From assembly GCA_045106555.1 (NCBI GenBank), contig JBGCET010000014.1:62001-126000 (forward strand): DNA of 64,000 nt. The letters run 5' to 3'. Positions 8,991-19,300 of the stretch are shown piece after piece; position 1 is the stretch's first letter, and each line of letters opens with the position of its first letter. This DNA is from JANQOZ01 sp045106555 (GTDB taxonomy: Bacteria; Pseudomonadota; Gammaproteobacteria; Xanthomonadales; SZUA-38). A program made the translations under genes and the position numbers. Below the pieces are notes generated by a model. That model was given only the letters and a program-made list of their open reading frames with translations. It had not been told where the DNA came from and made no database searches.

Positions 8991-9830
8991 ATGCGTCGTA
9001 AAACTGTTCCCGCCCCGGCATCTGGCATTGGCATTGCGCTGTTGGCAGCCATGAGCATGAATTCAGCCTGGGCATCCTGTTTTCTGGTGGATACCGTGGC
9101 ATTAACCACGGTTCCGGCCATTTGTGCTTCGGTCCCTGATCCCGACCCCGATCCTAATCCCGGTCCAGACCCCGATCCGGGCCCAGGTCCTGATCCGGAC
9201 CCAGACCCAGATCCAGGCCCACTTCCGCCTGCGGCTGGAGACTACGAAACCTATAACCCGTCCATCAATCCGAACCAAATGGTGTTCGACGGCGAGCGTT
9301 GGTCCATCACCGTGGCGACGGATGGCACGGTTTGGTGGAACGATCAAACCGGTGAAGCGGAACGGTATACGGTGCCCATATTTCCTGGCGACACTGCTGA
9401 GATACCGGGCGTGTTTGCAGCCAATCCCGACGGCTCACCGCTCACACCGACCAACTGGGCCTATACATTCGGTGCGGCGTTTGTGATGCAGGATTCAGAC
9501 AACTGGGAAATGGCCGCAGTGGGGAATCGTCCGGACAATGGGCCGATTAAGGTCACCGTGGAACACAAGCGGACCATTGGAGCAAGCTCTGCGCAGGGTG
9601 ATGTGGGCGACATTGGCATTGCTCTTGCTGACATCCGGGTAACGGTCAACGCTGACGGAACGCTGTTTTGGGAATACCGTACCCAGGGGAGTTACCAACC
9701 GCTGGATCCAATTTCCTACGCGTCTCGAATCAACTGCAGCGGCGGTTGTGACGTCATGATTGGCGCCTATGCCTATGGCACGAAGGGGCTTCCCTTTGTC
9801 GGTGGGGCCGAGGGCGTTATCGTCAATTGA
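8991..9830 (+). CDS. Secreted protein with Asp-Pro-rich linker
   Basis: A 279-residue exported protein. ATG 8991 has AAAGGAAG upstream. The N-terminus is a Sec signal peptide (IGIALLAAMSMNSAWA, cleavage before SC). Residues about 50-77 form a DPDP/NPGP repeat linker encoded at 9138-9222. The C-terminal domain resembles the two divergent neighbours in layout: a strand with VTVNADGTLFWEY, then GAYAYGTKGLPFVGGAEG, comparable with VGLITYAYNDAGLPFVG of the 7883 product. It lacks the FE tail. The stiff acidic linker suggests that the domain is held away from a short N-terminal Cys-containing module (two Cys pairs near residues 30-45). The function is unknown. Confidence 0.7.
   Translation: MRRKTVPAPASGIGIALLAAMSMNSAWASCFLVDTVALTTVPAICASVPDPDPDPNPGPDPDPGPGPDPDPDPDPGPLPPAAGDYETYNPSINPNQMVFDGERWSITVATDGTVWWNDQTGEAERYTVPIFPGDTAEIPGVFAANPDGSPLTPTNWAYTFGAAFVMQDSDNWEMAAVGNRPDNGPIKVTVEHKRTIGASSAQGDVGDIGIALADIRVTVNADGTLFWEYRTQGSYQPLDPISYASRINCSGGCDVMIGAYAYGTKGLPFVGGAEGVIVN
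9138..9222 (+). repeat. Asp-Pro coding microrepeat
   Basis: Degenerate GAYCCN repeats encode an Asp-Pro/Asn-Pro/Gly-Pro linker in the secreted protein at 8991. Codon variation between units shows an old repeat rather than a recent DNA-level expansion. Confidence 0.7.
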
Positions 9831-9838
9831 TCTGCCAG

Positions 9839-9865
9839 CCATCGCGGCAACCTATGCCGCGATGG
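9839..9865 (+). terminator. Terminator-like hairpin after the Asp-Pro protein gene
   Basis: A perfect 10-bp stem, CCATCGCGGC (9839-9848) and GCCGCGATGG (9856-9865), with a 7-nt loop starts 8 nt after the stop codon. No U-tract follows, so it may stabilise the RNA 3' end rather than terminate on its own. Confidence 0.45.
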
Positions 9866-10009
9866 CGATGTTGCCGCGACCGATGACTGCTGCCGGGAGC
9901 CGTGTCGGCGGTCATTCGATGCGTAATATACGGTTAATTGCTTGTTATCAGCTGGATGAAGCCTCTCGAGAGGGCTAAAATTGGGCGGTTTTGTGTCTAG
10001 GACAACCCA

Positions 10010-10789
10010 TTGGAAACTTTCCAGTTCGGTGAAAAAAATCCGTGTTTCGGTGCCTACTGGCCACCTGGTCCATCCAGTCGGCCACCCACTCGTTGTTTGT
10101 TCGTTTTTCCCTGGGGGCAAGAATACTATCGGTCCCACCGAGTGGTGCTGCACATCGCGGGTGAACTCGCCCGTCAGGGCGTTCATGCATTCGTCTTTGA
10201 CTATCGCGGTACTGGCGATTCATCCGGTGACCACGCGCACCTCACCTATAAATCCGCCTGTAAAGATGCCAAAGTCGCGGCGGAAGAATTTGCCGATATT
10301 GCCGGTGACGATCCCCTGACGATTGTCGGCATCCGTCTCGGCGCCAATGTTGCTTTGACGATTGCTGACGCCGTTAAGGCCCGTCACGTTGTGGTTTGGG
10401 ACCCCATTGAAGACGGTCGGCATTACCTTGCTGAAAACCGTCGCCTGCATCACGAAATGTGCCAGGATCCCTACCGTTTTCGTTCCCTTCGGGTGACCCC
10501 TGAGCAGGAAATACTGGGCTTCAGTTATTCCGAAACGGCGCTCAAGGAGGTGGCCGACCTCAATCTGGAAACCCAACTCGGGGCACTGAAAAACCGGCGC
10601 ATGAAAATCAGCGGGATTGCCGCGACAGCGTCCACGTTGAGTGGGCAAAACCTGGCGGAAAAAATTGTGCTGGGCGAGGTTCGTGAATCGGCCAATAAGC
10701 ATTGGGAGAACTATCGCCTGCTGGAATTGGCGTTGACGCCTGGCGCAGAATCTCGTTTCATCACGGAACAGGTAGTGGCGAAAAAATGA
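10010..10789 (+). CDS. Alpha/beta hydrolase-fold protein, exosortase-A-system hydrolase 2 type
   Basis: A 259-residue alpha/beta hydrolase fold protein. LHIAGELARQGVHAFVFDYRG followed by TGDSSGD is the typical strand and GDSxG loop of the family known from exosortase A (XrtA/EpsH) loci. At the nucleophile elbow the sequence is GIRLGAN, with Arg in place of Ser, as I recall for hydrolase 2 members, so classical serine hydrolysis is doubtful. The start is TTG 10010 with AGGA about 8 nt upstream. Its stop overlaps the next gene's ATG (ATGA), so the two hydrolases are translationally coupled. They precede the NRPS genes in the same direction and may assist release, editing or acyl transfer. Confidence 0.75.
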   Translation: METFQFGEKNPCFGAYWPPGPSSRPPTRCLFVFPWGQEYYRSHRVVLHIAGELARQGVHAFVFDYRGTGDSSGDHAHLTYKSACKDAKVAAEEFADIAGDDPLTIVGIRLGANVALTIADAVKARHVVVWDPIEDGRHYLAENRRLHHEMCQDPYRFRSLRVTPEQEILGFSYSETALKEVADLNLETQLGALKNRRMKISGIAATASTLSGQNLAEKIVLGEVRESANKHWENYRLLELALTPGAESRFITEQVVAKK

Positions 10790-11640
10790 CTGTCGAGACC
10801 GCCGTCGAATTCGGCAAGCAAACGACCCTCAGAGGCATGTTGTGCCAGCCGCCGAAGGCTAATCGCCGACCGGTGGGCGTGTTAATTCTTAACGCGGGAT
10901 TGATCCACCGGGCTGGGCCAGCTCGGATGAATACCTTAATGGCCCGTCGGTTCGCCGAACAGGGGTTCCCGGTGTTACGGCTGGACCTCTCGGGGTTGGG
11001 TTTCAGCTTGCCCCGGGTCAAATCCGAGGGTATGGAGCAGGACAATGACGGGGATGTGGCGGAAGCCATTGACTACCTGCAGGCGAGCTGTGGTGTGGAA
11101 TCGGTGGTGTGCATCGGTTTGTGTTCGGGGGCGGAGATCAGTCACCGAAACGCCTTGCTGCAAGATCGAATTACCGGTGCAGTGTTTTTGGATGGGTACA
11201 TTTTCCCCACTGAAAAGTCCCGAAAAATCAAGTTGTGGAACGAAACGGTTCGCCATTACGCCTCCCGGTTATTTCGTATCAGTCACTGGCGCCGCTGGTT
11301 TGCGGCCCGTTTTGGAAATCGTTCTGGCGGGGAAGAGGCCTCCGATACGGTGATCTGGGAGCCAACGGCTATGGCCCACGATCAGTTTGCCCAGGATCTT
11401 GCCACGTTGATCGGCAACGGGGTTCAGCTGAAGTACATTTTTGCTGGAACCGAGATGGGGTGTTACTACGAAGAGCAAATGGCTGACAGCGTTCCTGTGG
11501 CGGCCAGCCAAGCCTGTTCGGTCACCCATTTTCCCGAAGCAGATCACATCTATCTGCTGGAGAGCGATCGAATGGCAATGATTGACTGCGTTGAGGCGTG
11601 GCTGGTAACCCATTTCGAGCCAGCGGCATCCGGCCAATAG
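10786..11640 (+). CDS. Alpha/beta hydrolase, exosortase-A-system hydrolase 1 type
   Basis: A 284-residue serine hydrolase-like protein. The oxyanion and strand region is VLILNAGLIHRAGPARM; FPVLRLDLSGLGFS follows, then a nucleophile elbow GLCSGAE with Ser present. A late Asp/His region (FAGTEMG, FPEADHIYLLES) can supply the rest of the triad. I start it at ATG 10786, which overlaps the stop of the preceding hydrolase; the longer frame to 10702 lies inside that gene. The pair (one elbow Arg, one elbow Ser) is the order seen in XrtA-associated loci. As no thioesterase domain ends the assembly line downstream, this enzyme is a candidate stand-alone release or editing enzyme. That role is inference. 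Confidence 0.78.
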   Translation: MTVETAVEFGKQTTLRGMLCQPPKANRRPVGVLILNAGLIHRAGPARMNTLMARRFAEQGFPVLRLDLSGLGFSLPRVKSEGMEQDNDGDVAEAIDYLQASCGVESVVCIGLCSGAEISHRNALLQDRITGAVFLDGYIFPTEKSRKIKLWNETVRHYASRLFRISHWRRWFAARFGNRSGGEEASDTVIWEPTAMAHDQFAQDLATLIGNGVQLKYIFAGTEMGCYYEEQMADSVPVAASQACSVTHFPEADHIYLLESDRMAMIDCVEAWLVTHFEPAASGQ

Positions 11641-11758
11641 TCGTAAACTGGCCATTGGTTGGGGACGGTAACTTCATGTCAATCATGGTGAAATAAAGCG
11701 CCGACCCGCGATGGGTCCGCTACACTATTTATTGGACGATACAAACCGGGTTGTGACT

Positions 11759-14700
11759 ATGAACGGACACTCTTTTTCCTGTCTGCTGGTGGGCGGGCAA
11801 TCGTTGTTGGTGCAGTGCGCGCAAGAATTACGCAGCCGTGGCCACACGATCAGCGCCATCATCAGCAATGAGAGCGATGTTGCGTCTGCGGCCAAAGAGA
11901 TGGGCATCCCGGTTTTGGCTAACGGCCCATCCTTAGGCGAAGAGCTTGCTGGGATCGAAACCGACTACCTGTTCAGTATCGTTAACCTCAGCATATCGCC
12001 GGACTTTTTGATCAAAAAACCGCGGATAGCTGCGATCAATTTTCACGACGGGCTGTTGCCAGATTTTGCCGGTCTCAACGTGCCTTCCTGGGCGCTATTG
12101 TCAGGGGCCGCCGAGCATGGTGTCACCTGGCATGAAATGACCTCAGAGGTAGACCAGGGGCGGGTGTACGTCCAGGCCCGTTTTTCGATAGCCGAGGGTC
12201 AGTCGGCTTTTGCCCTTAACGCCCAGTGTTTTGAGCAGGGTTTCAAGAGCTTCCAGGATTTGCTGGGCGGACTGGAAAGCCAGACTTTGCAGCCCCAGCC
12301 ACAGGCTGATCGGCCCGGCCAATATTTCGCCCGCAGCGACCGGCCCGAAGATATGGGGCTGGTGAATTGGGCCAACGATGCGGCCCAGATAGTCCGCGGG
12401 ATCAACGCGCTGGACTTTGGTGGGTTTGCCGACAATCCCTTGACCGCGCCCAAGACCTTGCACGGAGACCAAGTTCTCTTGCTCTCAGCGGCGCTAGATA
12501 GCGGCACGGCCAGCGCTCAGGCGCCGGGCACGATGCGCACAGAAGCCGAGGGGATTCGGGTATCCAGCGCCACCAACGACGTACTGATTCAGGGTGTTCG
12601 CGGACTGGACGGACAGCCATTGAGTCATGACCTGACCGGCCCTCTGAGTGGTTTGGACTTGTTCAATCCGGCGTTGCTGGAATCCATGCGCGGGCAGGGA
12701 AAGTCCGAATCGGCCTGGGTCAAACGTTTGTCCAATCTGCGGCCGCTGGATTTGGCCTGGTTGCAGCCTCCCAGCAGCGGCGAGGCGCAACGTACACCCC
12801 AATGGCAGGCCATCGCCTGGGAAGGCGCAAACCTGCTGGAGCCTGCGGAACATTGGGCGGTGCAGTGCGCGTTTTTCGCTCGGCTGGCGAACGTCAATGT
12901 GGTGGATCTGGCCTTCGAGCTTGAGTCAAGGAACGACGCTGAGGAACAACTGCCGGTGTCGCTGTACGGCACAACTGTGCCGCTGCGATTGCGTTTTGAC
13001 CCCGCCGATTCTCTGGCAGATCTGACGGATGCGGTGAGCCGCGAGCGCGAAAAGGTCGCTCGGCGAGGAGCCTTCGCCAAAGATGTCTTTGCCAGATATC
13101 GAGCGCTTCAGGGGCAGGGGGATTGCTGGTTGTCTGATTCCCACCCCGTAACGTTCTCAACATCGGCACCCACTCAGAGCGAGTCATCGCTGGTGATCGC
13201 GTGCAATTCAGACGGCACGGTGACCTGGCACGTGAACACCCAGCTTGTGTCGCAATCCGAGGTGGCAAGGTTGCATCAGCGCCTCGATGCATTTGCGCAT
13301 GACCTCAAGAACCACCAGACGGTGGGCAATGCGACCTTGCTTGACCACAAAGATAAGGCGCAAATCGCTGATTGGAATAGCACGGCAGTGAACCTTCCGG
13401 CAACAGAGTGCATTCATCACCAAATAGAACGCCAGGTCGAGAGAACGCCCAACGCCACGGCCACTCGCGATGGTTTTCAAACCCTCAGTTATCGGCAACT
13501 CAACGACCAGGCTAACCGCCTGGCCCACTGGCTGATTGCACAAGGCGTGGGTCCTGACGACCGCATAGGCATCTATTTGCCACGATCCAGCACCATTCAG
13601 GTGGTGATGTTGGCGATCTTAAAATCTGGCGCGGCATACATTCCTCTGGATCCTGAGTATCCGAGTAATCGGGTGGCTCACGTGGTTGAGGATTCCGGCA
13701 TGCGATTCGCCATCACCCAGGGCTTGTCGCTGGCACCCTGCGCTGATCGCCTGATTGATCTGAATACCCTGAAGACTGACCTGGCGACACAATCAATAGC
13801 CAACCCGACGGTGTCGATGGCGCCGACTAATCTGGCCTATGCGATTTACACCTCTGGTTCCACCGGACTGCCCAAAGGGGTGCTGGTGGAACACCGTCAA
13901 GTGGTGAACTTTTTCGCCGGTATGGATCAGCGCCTTGAGCCTCAGGAGGGTGGGGTGTGGCTAGCCGTTACCAGCATGTCATTCGATATTTCTGTGTTGG
14001 AGTTGCTGTGGACTCTGGCGCGCGGATATAACGTGCTGGTGCATGGTGGCCAACCGGCAACCACAGAAAGCCAGGGCAGTTCAGTCGAGCAGCTGAAGCT
14101 CAGTTTGTTTTTCTGGAACCACGTCAACGAGGCGGACTTGGATGACCCAGAAAAATACCGCCTGTTGATGGACGCGGTAAAGTTTGCTGACACAAAAGGC
14201 TTCCATGCCGTGTGGACGCCCGAGCGACATTTTGGTGCCTTTGGCGGCTCCTATCCTAATCCTGCTGTAGTCAGCGCGGCGATTGCGGCGGTGACGGAAA
14301 ATCTGCAAATTCGTGCGGGAAGCGTGGTGGCGCCACTGCACAGTCCGATCAGAATTGCTGAGGATTGGTCGGTGGTGGATAACCTCTCCGGCGGCCGCGT
14401 GGGGGTGTCTTTTGCCGCAGGCTGGCAACCTAACGATTTCGTGATTCGTCCCCAGGGTTTTGACAACGCCAAGCAGCAAATGCTTGATGCTATCGATACG
14501 GTGCAAGCGTTGTGGCGGGGTGAGACGTTGGACTTGGAAGGGCCCAAAGGCCCGGTGTCGGTCAAAACCCTGCCCAGACCGATTCAGCCAGCATTACCCG
14601 TTTGGTTGACCACTGCGGGAAATCCCGAGAGCTTCAAAGCCGCCGGCAAGAAAGGTGTCAATCTCCTAACCCACCTTCTGGGACAGACGGTGGAGGGAGT

Positions 14701-16342
14701 CGCTGAAAATATCGCTCTCTATCGACAGGCTTGGCGGGATGCGGGACATAACGGCAATGGGCATGTCACGTTGATGCTGCACACCTTGGTGGGTGAGGCC
14801 GGTGACACGAGTATTAAAGAAAAAGCCCGCGAGCCGATGAAGAGTTATCTCAAGAGCGCCATGTTTCTGGTCAAAGATGCCGCCTGGGAGTTTCCGACGT
14901 TTAAGAAAATGTCGGAGGAAGGCGACCGCAAGTTTGACGATATTTTTGCTGAGCTGGCTAAAGAAGACCTCGACGCGCTGCTGGATTTTGCGTTTGAGCG
15001 TTACTACGAGCAAAGCGGATTGTTTGGCACGCCGCAGCGTTGCATGGAAACCCTGCAAACGTTGAGCGATATCGGAATCGATGAGGTGGGGTGCCTGATC
15101 GATTTTGGTTTGGACAATAAACAGGTGATGGAACACTTGCCTGCTCTGGCATCGCTGAATGAGCAGTTGGCAGATCTAACCCATAACACGCAAGCGGTAC
15201 CGTTAAAGGCCCTTTCCGATCAGGTGTTAGAACAGGGGGTTTCCCATTTGCAGTGCACGCCTTCCCAGGCCGTTGTGTTGGCCGCTGAGCCCAACGCAAA
15301 CGATGCGTTGCAGCAACTGCAACACTTGATGGTGGGCGGTGAGGCGTTGCCTCGGTCATTGGCTCAACAGCTGAAAACGCGCTGTGCAGGCCGGGTCACC
15401 AACATGTACGGCCCAACAGAAACCACGATCTGGTCTTCGACCTGGGAAGTGCCCGATCGAGCTGACGAAGTGCTCATTGGAGAGCCGATCGCAAACACCT
15501 GGATGCAGGTGTTTGATGAGCACATGCAGCCTTTGCCTCCGGGCAGTGTTGGTGAGCTGGTGATCGGAGGGGAGGGCGTTGTGCGTGGATATCATGGCCG
15601 CGACGAACTCACCGCGGAGCGGTTTGTTCAGGGCAATGAAGAGCAGGGGCGTTTTTATCGGACCGGCGACCAAGCACGGTTTGTCGATGGCCGGCTGGAG
15701 TGCCTGGGTCGATCGGATCATCAGGTCAAAATTCGAGGCTATCGAATCGAGTTGGGTGAAATCGAAGCGGTGGCCGAGCAGCGCGACGATGTGACCCAGT
15801 GTGTAGTGGTCATGCGCGAAGACCGAGACAACGATCAACAGCTTGTGGCTTACGTCCTGGGGGCGGGCGGACAGGATGTTCCAGCAACGGAACTTCGTGC
15901 ACATTTGCTGCAACACCTGCCAGATTTCATGGTGCCAGCGGCTTACGTCAAGGTAACCTCGTTCCCCACAACGCCCAACGGAAAAATCGACCGTAAAGCG
16001 CTGAAACCACCGGCAGCTCGCCGGGCGGCGACGCAAGATCTGGTCGCGCCCGAATCGGACCTTGAAGAGCGCATTGGCAAGGTCTGGGTTGCGTTGCTGG
16101 AAACCCAGCAAATTGGGGTCAACGACAATTTCTTCGAAATTGGCGGGCATTCTTTGCTGGCGGTGAAAATGCAGGCAGAGCTGACCTCAGCATTGGGCCA
16201 GTCGGTGTCGATCATCGATATTTTTCAGTACCCAACGATTCGCTTGCTGGCGGGTAATTTGGGTGCCTCTGGCGGCAAACCAGCCAGCGCTGCAGGCAGC
16301 AGTCGGGCCAGTCGCCGCAAAGCGGCGCGTCCACGCCGTTAG
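11759..16342 (+). CDS. NRPS: formyltransferase, C-remnant, A domain with inserted luciferase-like monooxygenase, PCP
   Basis: About 1527 residues from ATG 11759; the frame also allows ATG 11711, but homology begins at NGHSFSCLLVGG. Residues 1-300 are a methionyl-tRNA-formyltransferase-like domain with an Asn94-His96-Asp132 triad (INFHDGLLPDFAG, EVDQG), as in formylating NRPS initiation modules. Residues about 310-540 resemble the C-terminal lobe of a condensation domain, but HHxxxDG is missing. The A domain starts near 545 (YTSGSTGLPKG, SFDISVLEL). A MupA/Atu3671-type FMN monooxygenase is inserted at about 780-1140 (FHAVWTPERHFGAFGG, LSGGRVGVSFAAGW). The A domain then resumes (NMYGPTETTIWS, YRTGD, NGKIDRKAL). 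The PCP has Ser1465 (GGHSLLA). Aligning pocket positions by eye gives D-I-L-Q-M-G-M-I-W, closest to glycine codes I know. It probably loads, formylates and oxygenates the starter. Confidence 0.9.
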   Translation: MNGHSFSCLLVGGQSLLVQCAQELRSRGHTISAIISNESDVASAAKEMGIPVLANGPSLGEELAGIETDYLFSIVNLSISPDFLIKKPRIAAINFHDGLLPDFAGLNVPSWALLSGAAEHGVTWHEMTSEVDQGRVYVQARFSIAEGQSAFALNAQCFEQGFKSFQDLLGGLESQTLQPQPQADRPGQYFARSDRPEDMGLVNWANDAAQIVRGINALDFGGFADNPLTAPKTLHGDQVLLLSAALDSGTASAQAPGTMRTEAEGIRVSSATNDVLIQGVRGLDGQPLSHDLTGPLSGLDLFNPALLESMRGQGKSESAWVKRLSNLRPLDLAWLQPPSSGEAQRTPQWQAIAWEGANLLEPAEHWAVQCAFFARLANVNVVDLAFELESRNDAEEQLPVSLYGTTVPLRLRFDPADSLADLTDAVSREREKVARRGAFAKDVFARYRALQGQGDCWLSDSHPVTFSTSAPTQSESSLVIACNSDGTVTWHVNTQLVSQSEVARLHQRLDAFAHDLKNHQTVGNATLLDHKDKAQIADWNSTAVNLPATECIHHQIERQVERTPNATATRDGFQTLSYRQLNDQANRLAHWLIAQGVGPDDRIGIYLPRSSTIQVVMLAILKSGAAYIPLDPEYPSNRVAHVVEDSGMRFAITQGLSLAPCADRLIDLNTLKTDLATQSIANPTVSMAPTNLAYAIYTSGSTGLPKGVLVEHRQVVNFFAGMDQRLEPQEGGVWLAVTSMSFDISVLELLWTLARGYNVLVHGGQPATTESQGSSVEQLKLSLFFWNHVNEADLDDPEKYRLLMDAVKFADTKGFHAVWTPERHFGAFGGSYPNPAVVSAAIAAVTENLQIRAGSVVAPLHSPIRIAEDWSVVDNLSGGRVGVSFAAGWQPNDFVIRPQGFDNAKQQMLDAIDTVQALWRGETLDLEGPKGPVSVKTLPRPIQPALPVWLTTAGNPESFKAAGKKGVNLLTHLLGQTVEGVAENIALYRQAWRDAGHNGNGHVTLMLHTLVGEAGDTSIKEKAREPMKSYLKSAMFLVKDAAWEFPTFKKMSEEGDRKFDDIFAELAKEDLDALLDFAFERYYEQSGLFGTPQRCMETLQTLSDIGIDEVGCLIDFGLDNKQVMEHLPALASLNEQLADLTHNTQAVPLKALSDQVLEQGVSHLQCTPSQAVVLAAEPNANDALQQLQHLMVGGEALPRSLAQQLKTRCAGRVTNMYGPTETTIWSSTWEVPDRADEVLIGEPIANTWMQVFDEHMQPLPPGSVGELVIGGEGVVRGYHGRDELTAERFVQGNEEQGRFYRTGDQARFVDGRLECLGRSDHQVKIRGYRIELGEIEAVAEQRDDVTQCVVVMREDRDNDQQLVAYVLGAGGQDVPATELRAHLLQHLPDFMVPAAYVKVTSFPTTPNGKIDRKALKPPAARRAATQDLVAPESDLEERIGKVWVALLETQQIGVNDNFFEIGGHSLLAVKMQAELTSALGQSVSIIDIFQYPTIRLLAGNLGASGGKPASAAGSSRASRRKAARPRR

Positions 16343-16368
16343 GCATTGCGATATCTAAGGAATTTTTT

Positions 16369-19300
16369 ATGAGTGGCAACGACTCTCTCACCGGCAACGA
16401 AATTGCCATTGTCGGTATGGCCTGCCATTTGCCAGGTGCCGGTGGTCCAGGTGAATTTTGGAAGAACCTGCAAGACGGGGTTCTGGCTGCCTGCGAGTTG
16501 AGCCGACAGACGCTGCTTGAGCGCGGCGTTTCTGAGGCATTAATCGACCACCCGGATTACGTTCGCCAGGCGGTTGAGCTGGAGGATTTTGACGGATTTG
16601 ATGGCGCTTTCTTCGGTTTGAGCGCGCGCGATTCAGCCATGATGGACCCCCAACATCGACACTTCCTCGAAGTGTGTTGGGAAGCGTTGGAAAATGCCGG
16701 AGTCGTACCGGCCCGGTTTGACGGTGACATCGGCGTATACGGAGGCTCTGGCCATAATGCCTATATGCCGTTCAACCTGCTGACCAATCCAGAGCTGGCG
16801 AAAACCTCAGACCTGTTTGAACTGCGCCACACCAGCAACGACAAAGATTTCCTCACCACCCGAGTGTCCTACAGCCTCAATTTGCGCGGACCGAGTGTCA
16901 ATGTGCAGACGGCTTGCTCAACCTCTCTGGTCGCCGTTCACATGGCAGCCCAGGCGTTGCTGGCCGGTGAGTGTGATGTGGCTATTGCCGGCGGCGTCAC
17001 CATCGAACATCCCCATGGTCGAGGGTACCTGTATCGGGAGGGTGAGGTACTGGCGGCTGATGGCGTATGTCGCGCATTTGACGAAAAAAGCGGCGGAACC
17101 ATTTTTGGCAGCGGCGCCGGCGCGGTGGTGTTAAAGCCTCTGGATAAAGCCCAGGAGGATGGCGACCAGATTCATGCGGTGATTTTGGCCAGCGCAGTCA
17201 ATAACGATGGTTCAGAAAAAGCGGGCTACATGGCGCCCAGCGTTGGTGGCCAGGCTGCGGTGGTTGAAGAGGCGCTGGAAGTGGCCGGCGTAGACGCAGA
17301 CACCGTCACCTATATCGAAACCCACGGTACCGGCACCGCCATTGGCGACCCCATCGAATTGGCGGCGCTAAACCAGGTGTATCGACCGAGAACAGCGCAG
17401 CGGGAGTATTGCGCCCTGGGCTCGGTCAAACCCAATATTGGGCATCTTGACACAGCCGCGGGTGTGGCCAGTTTGATCAAGGTTGTGATGGCCCTGAAGA
17501 ACCGTCAAATTCCTGGACTCAAAAACCATACCGCCCCCAATCCCGCCTGCGACTTCAACGACTCTCCGTTTTATCTGCCTCAATCATTTACCGACTGGCA
17601 ACCTCAGTGCGGCGTGCGCCGTGCGGGCGTCAGCTCCTTAGGTGTAGGAGGAACTAACGCTCATCTATTATTGGAAGAGCCGCCAGCGACAGACGAAGTC
17701 GTCGAGTCGCCCACCAGACGCCATTTCTTCCCGTTGTCTGCTCGCACCCGCGATGAGCTGTCTTTAATGAAGTCGCGTATGGCCCAATACCTGAATCACT
17801 CGGCCGAGCCGGTGTTGTTGAACCACCTGGCCACCACCCTTCAGCACAAACGAGAGTCTTTTGCCTATCGCTGGTGTGCGGGTGCTGGCGATATGGCGCA
17901 GCTCACGAGTCGTTTATCTCAGCCGGAAGGAACCGGCCAAAGTCTGAATGAACCGCGCAAGGTGATATTTGCGTTTCCTGGCGGCGGATCTCAGCGCACC
18001 GGCATGGGGCTGGAGCTATACCAAAATAACCCTGGCTATCGTAAAGACGCGGACCAGTGCCTGGCGCTAATGCCAGAATCCATCGCGGAGCCGCTTCGAG
18101 CGGCTCTGTTTGACGGTGATGAAAGCCGGGATCTGCTGCAACCCAGTTTGTCGCTACCGGCAATTTTTCTCACCCAGTATTGCCTGGGTCGATTGTGGAT
18201 GGCGCGCAACGTCCAGCCGACGGCATTAATTGGGCATAGCCTGGGCGATTACGCAGCTGCCTGTCTGGCTGGCGTATTCCAGTTGTCAGATGCGGTGAAA
18301 CTGGTGGTGTTACGCGGTCAATTGCTGGAGAAAATTGCTGAGAAAAGCGCCATGACCAGCGTCAACGCCACGTTCGACCAGTTGACGGTGATGACGGACC
18401 TGGGCGAGGTGTCCATTGCGGCGGTTAACGCGCCGGAAATGTGTTTGCTTTCAGGCGCTGAGGCCTACATTGAGCATGCGGAAAAAACCCTGGAAGCTAA
18501 AGATATCAGCTGTCGTCGGCTGCCGTTGAATGCAGCCTCTCATTGCGATCTGTTGGACCCGATCTTGCCCGAGTTTCGGGCATTGCTGGCCAGCCTGACT
18601 ATTACCGCCCCCTCACTGCCGCTGGTGGACAATCTCACTGGCGACTGGTTGACGGCAGACGACGCTTTAGATCCAGAGCACTGGGTCAAACATTTCAGGC
18701 AAACCGTGTATTTTTCTCGAGGACTGTCCTTCTTGCATCAGCAAGAGCCTGATTTTCTGTTTCTGGAACTGTCGTCTAACGATGTATTGTCCTCATTTTT
18801 GCGCCAGCATGCGTTTGGACCATCCCACCCCGCGGTGGGCAGCCTGCCGAAAAAACCGGAAGACGGCGAACTGGAGCAGGTGGATCGAGTCACCTCAGCG
18901 CTTTGGTCCAACGGCGCCTTGCTGGATTGGGATCAGGTTGATCCAGCCGGGCCCACCCGGACTGTCAGTACGCCAGCGTATCCCTTCACTCGCCTACGTC
19001 ACTGGTTCGACGGAGGCGAATCGGTGTTCGACGAAGCCGCCGGGTTGGCCCCGCTTGACGGCGAAAACACGCAAGCCTCATTCGGACTACCCCAGTGGTT
19101 ACGTTATGCCCCACCGGTAGACCAAGAGGTCTTGAAGGCGGCGCGTTGGATAGTGGTTGGAAAGCACCCTTCTCTGACTGCGTTACAGCAACGTCACAGC
19201 GAAATGGGTGGACAGTTCAGCGAATTGCCAGAAGTTGATGCGGCAGATTTTGGTTCTAAACTTATCTCTTGTTTGCGCGCCGCGGAAGGTTCTGCGCTGG

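Noticed and set aside
9138..9222. Repeat considered as a possible CRISPR or recombination repeat
   Set aside because: It is a coding Asp-Pro microrepeat without spacers.
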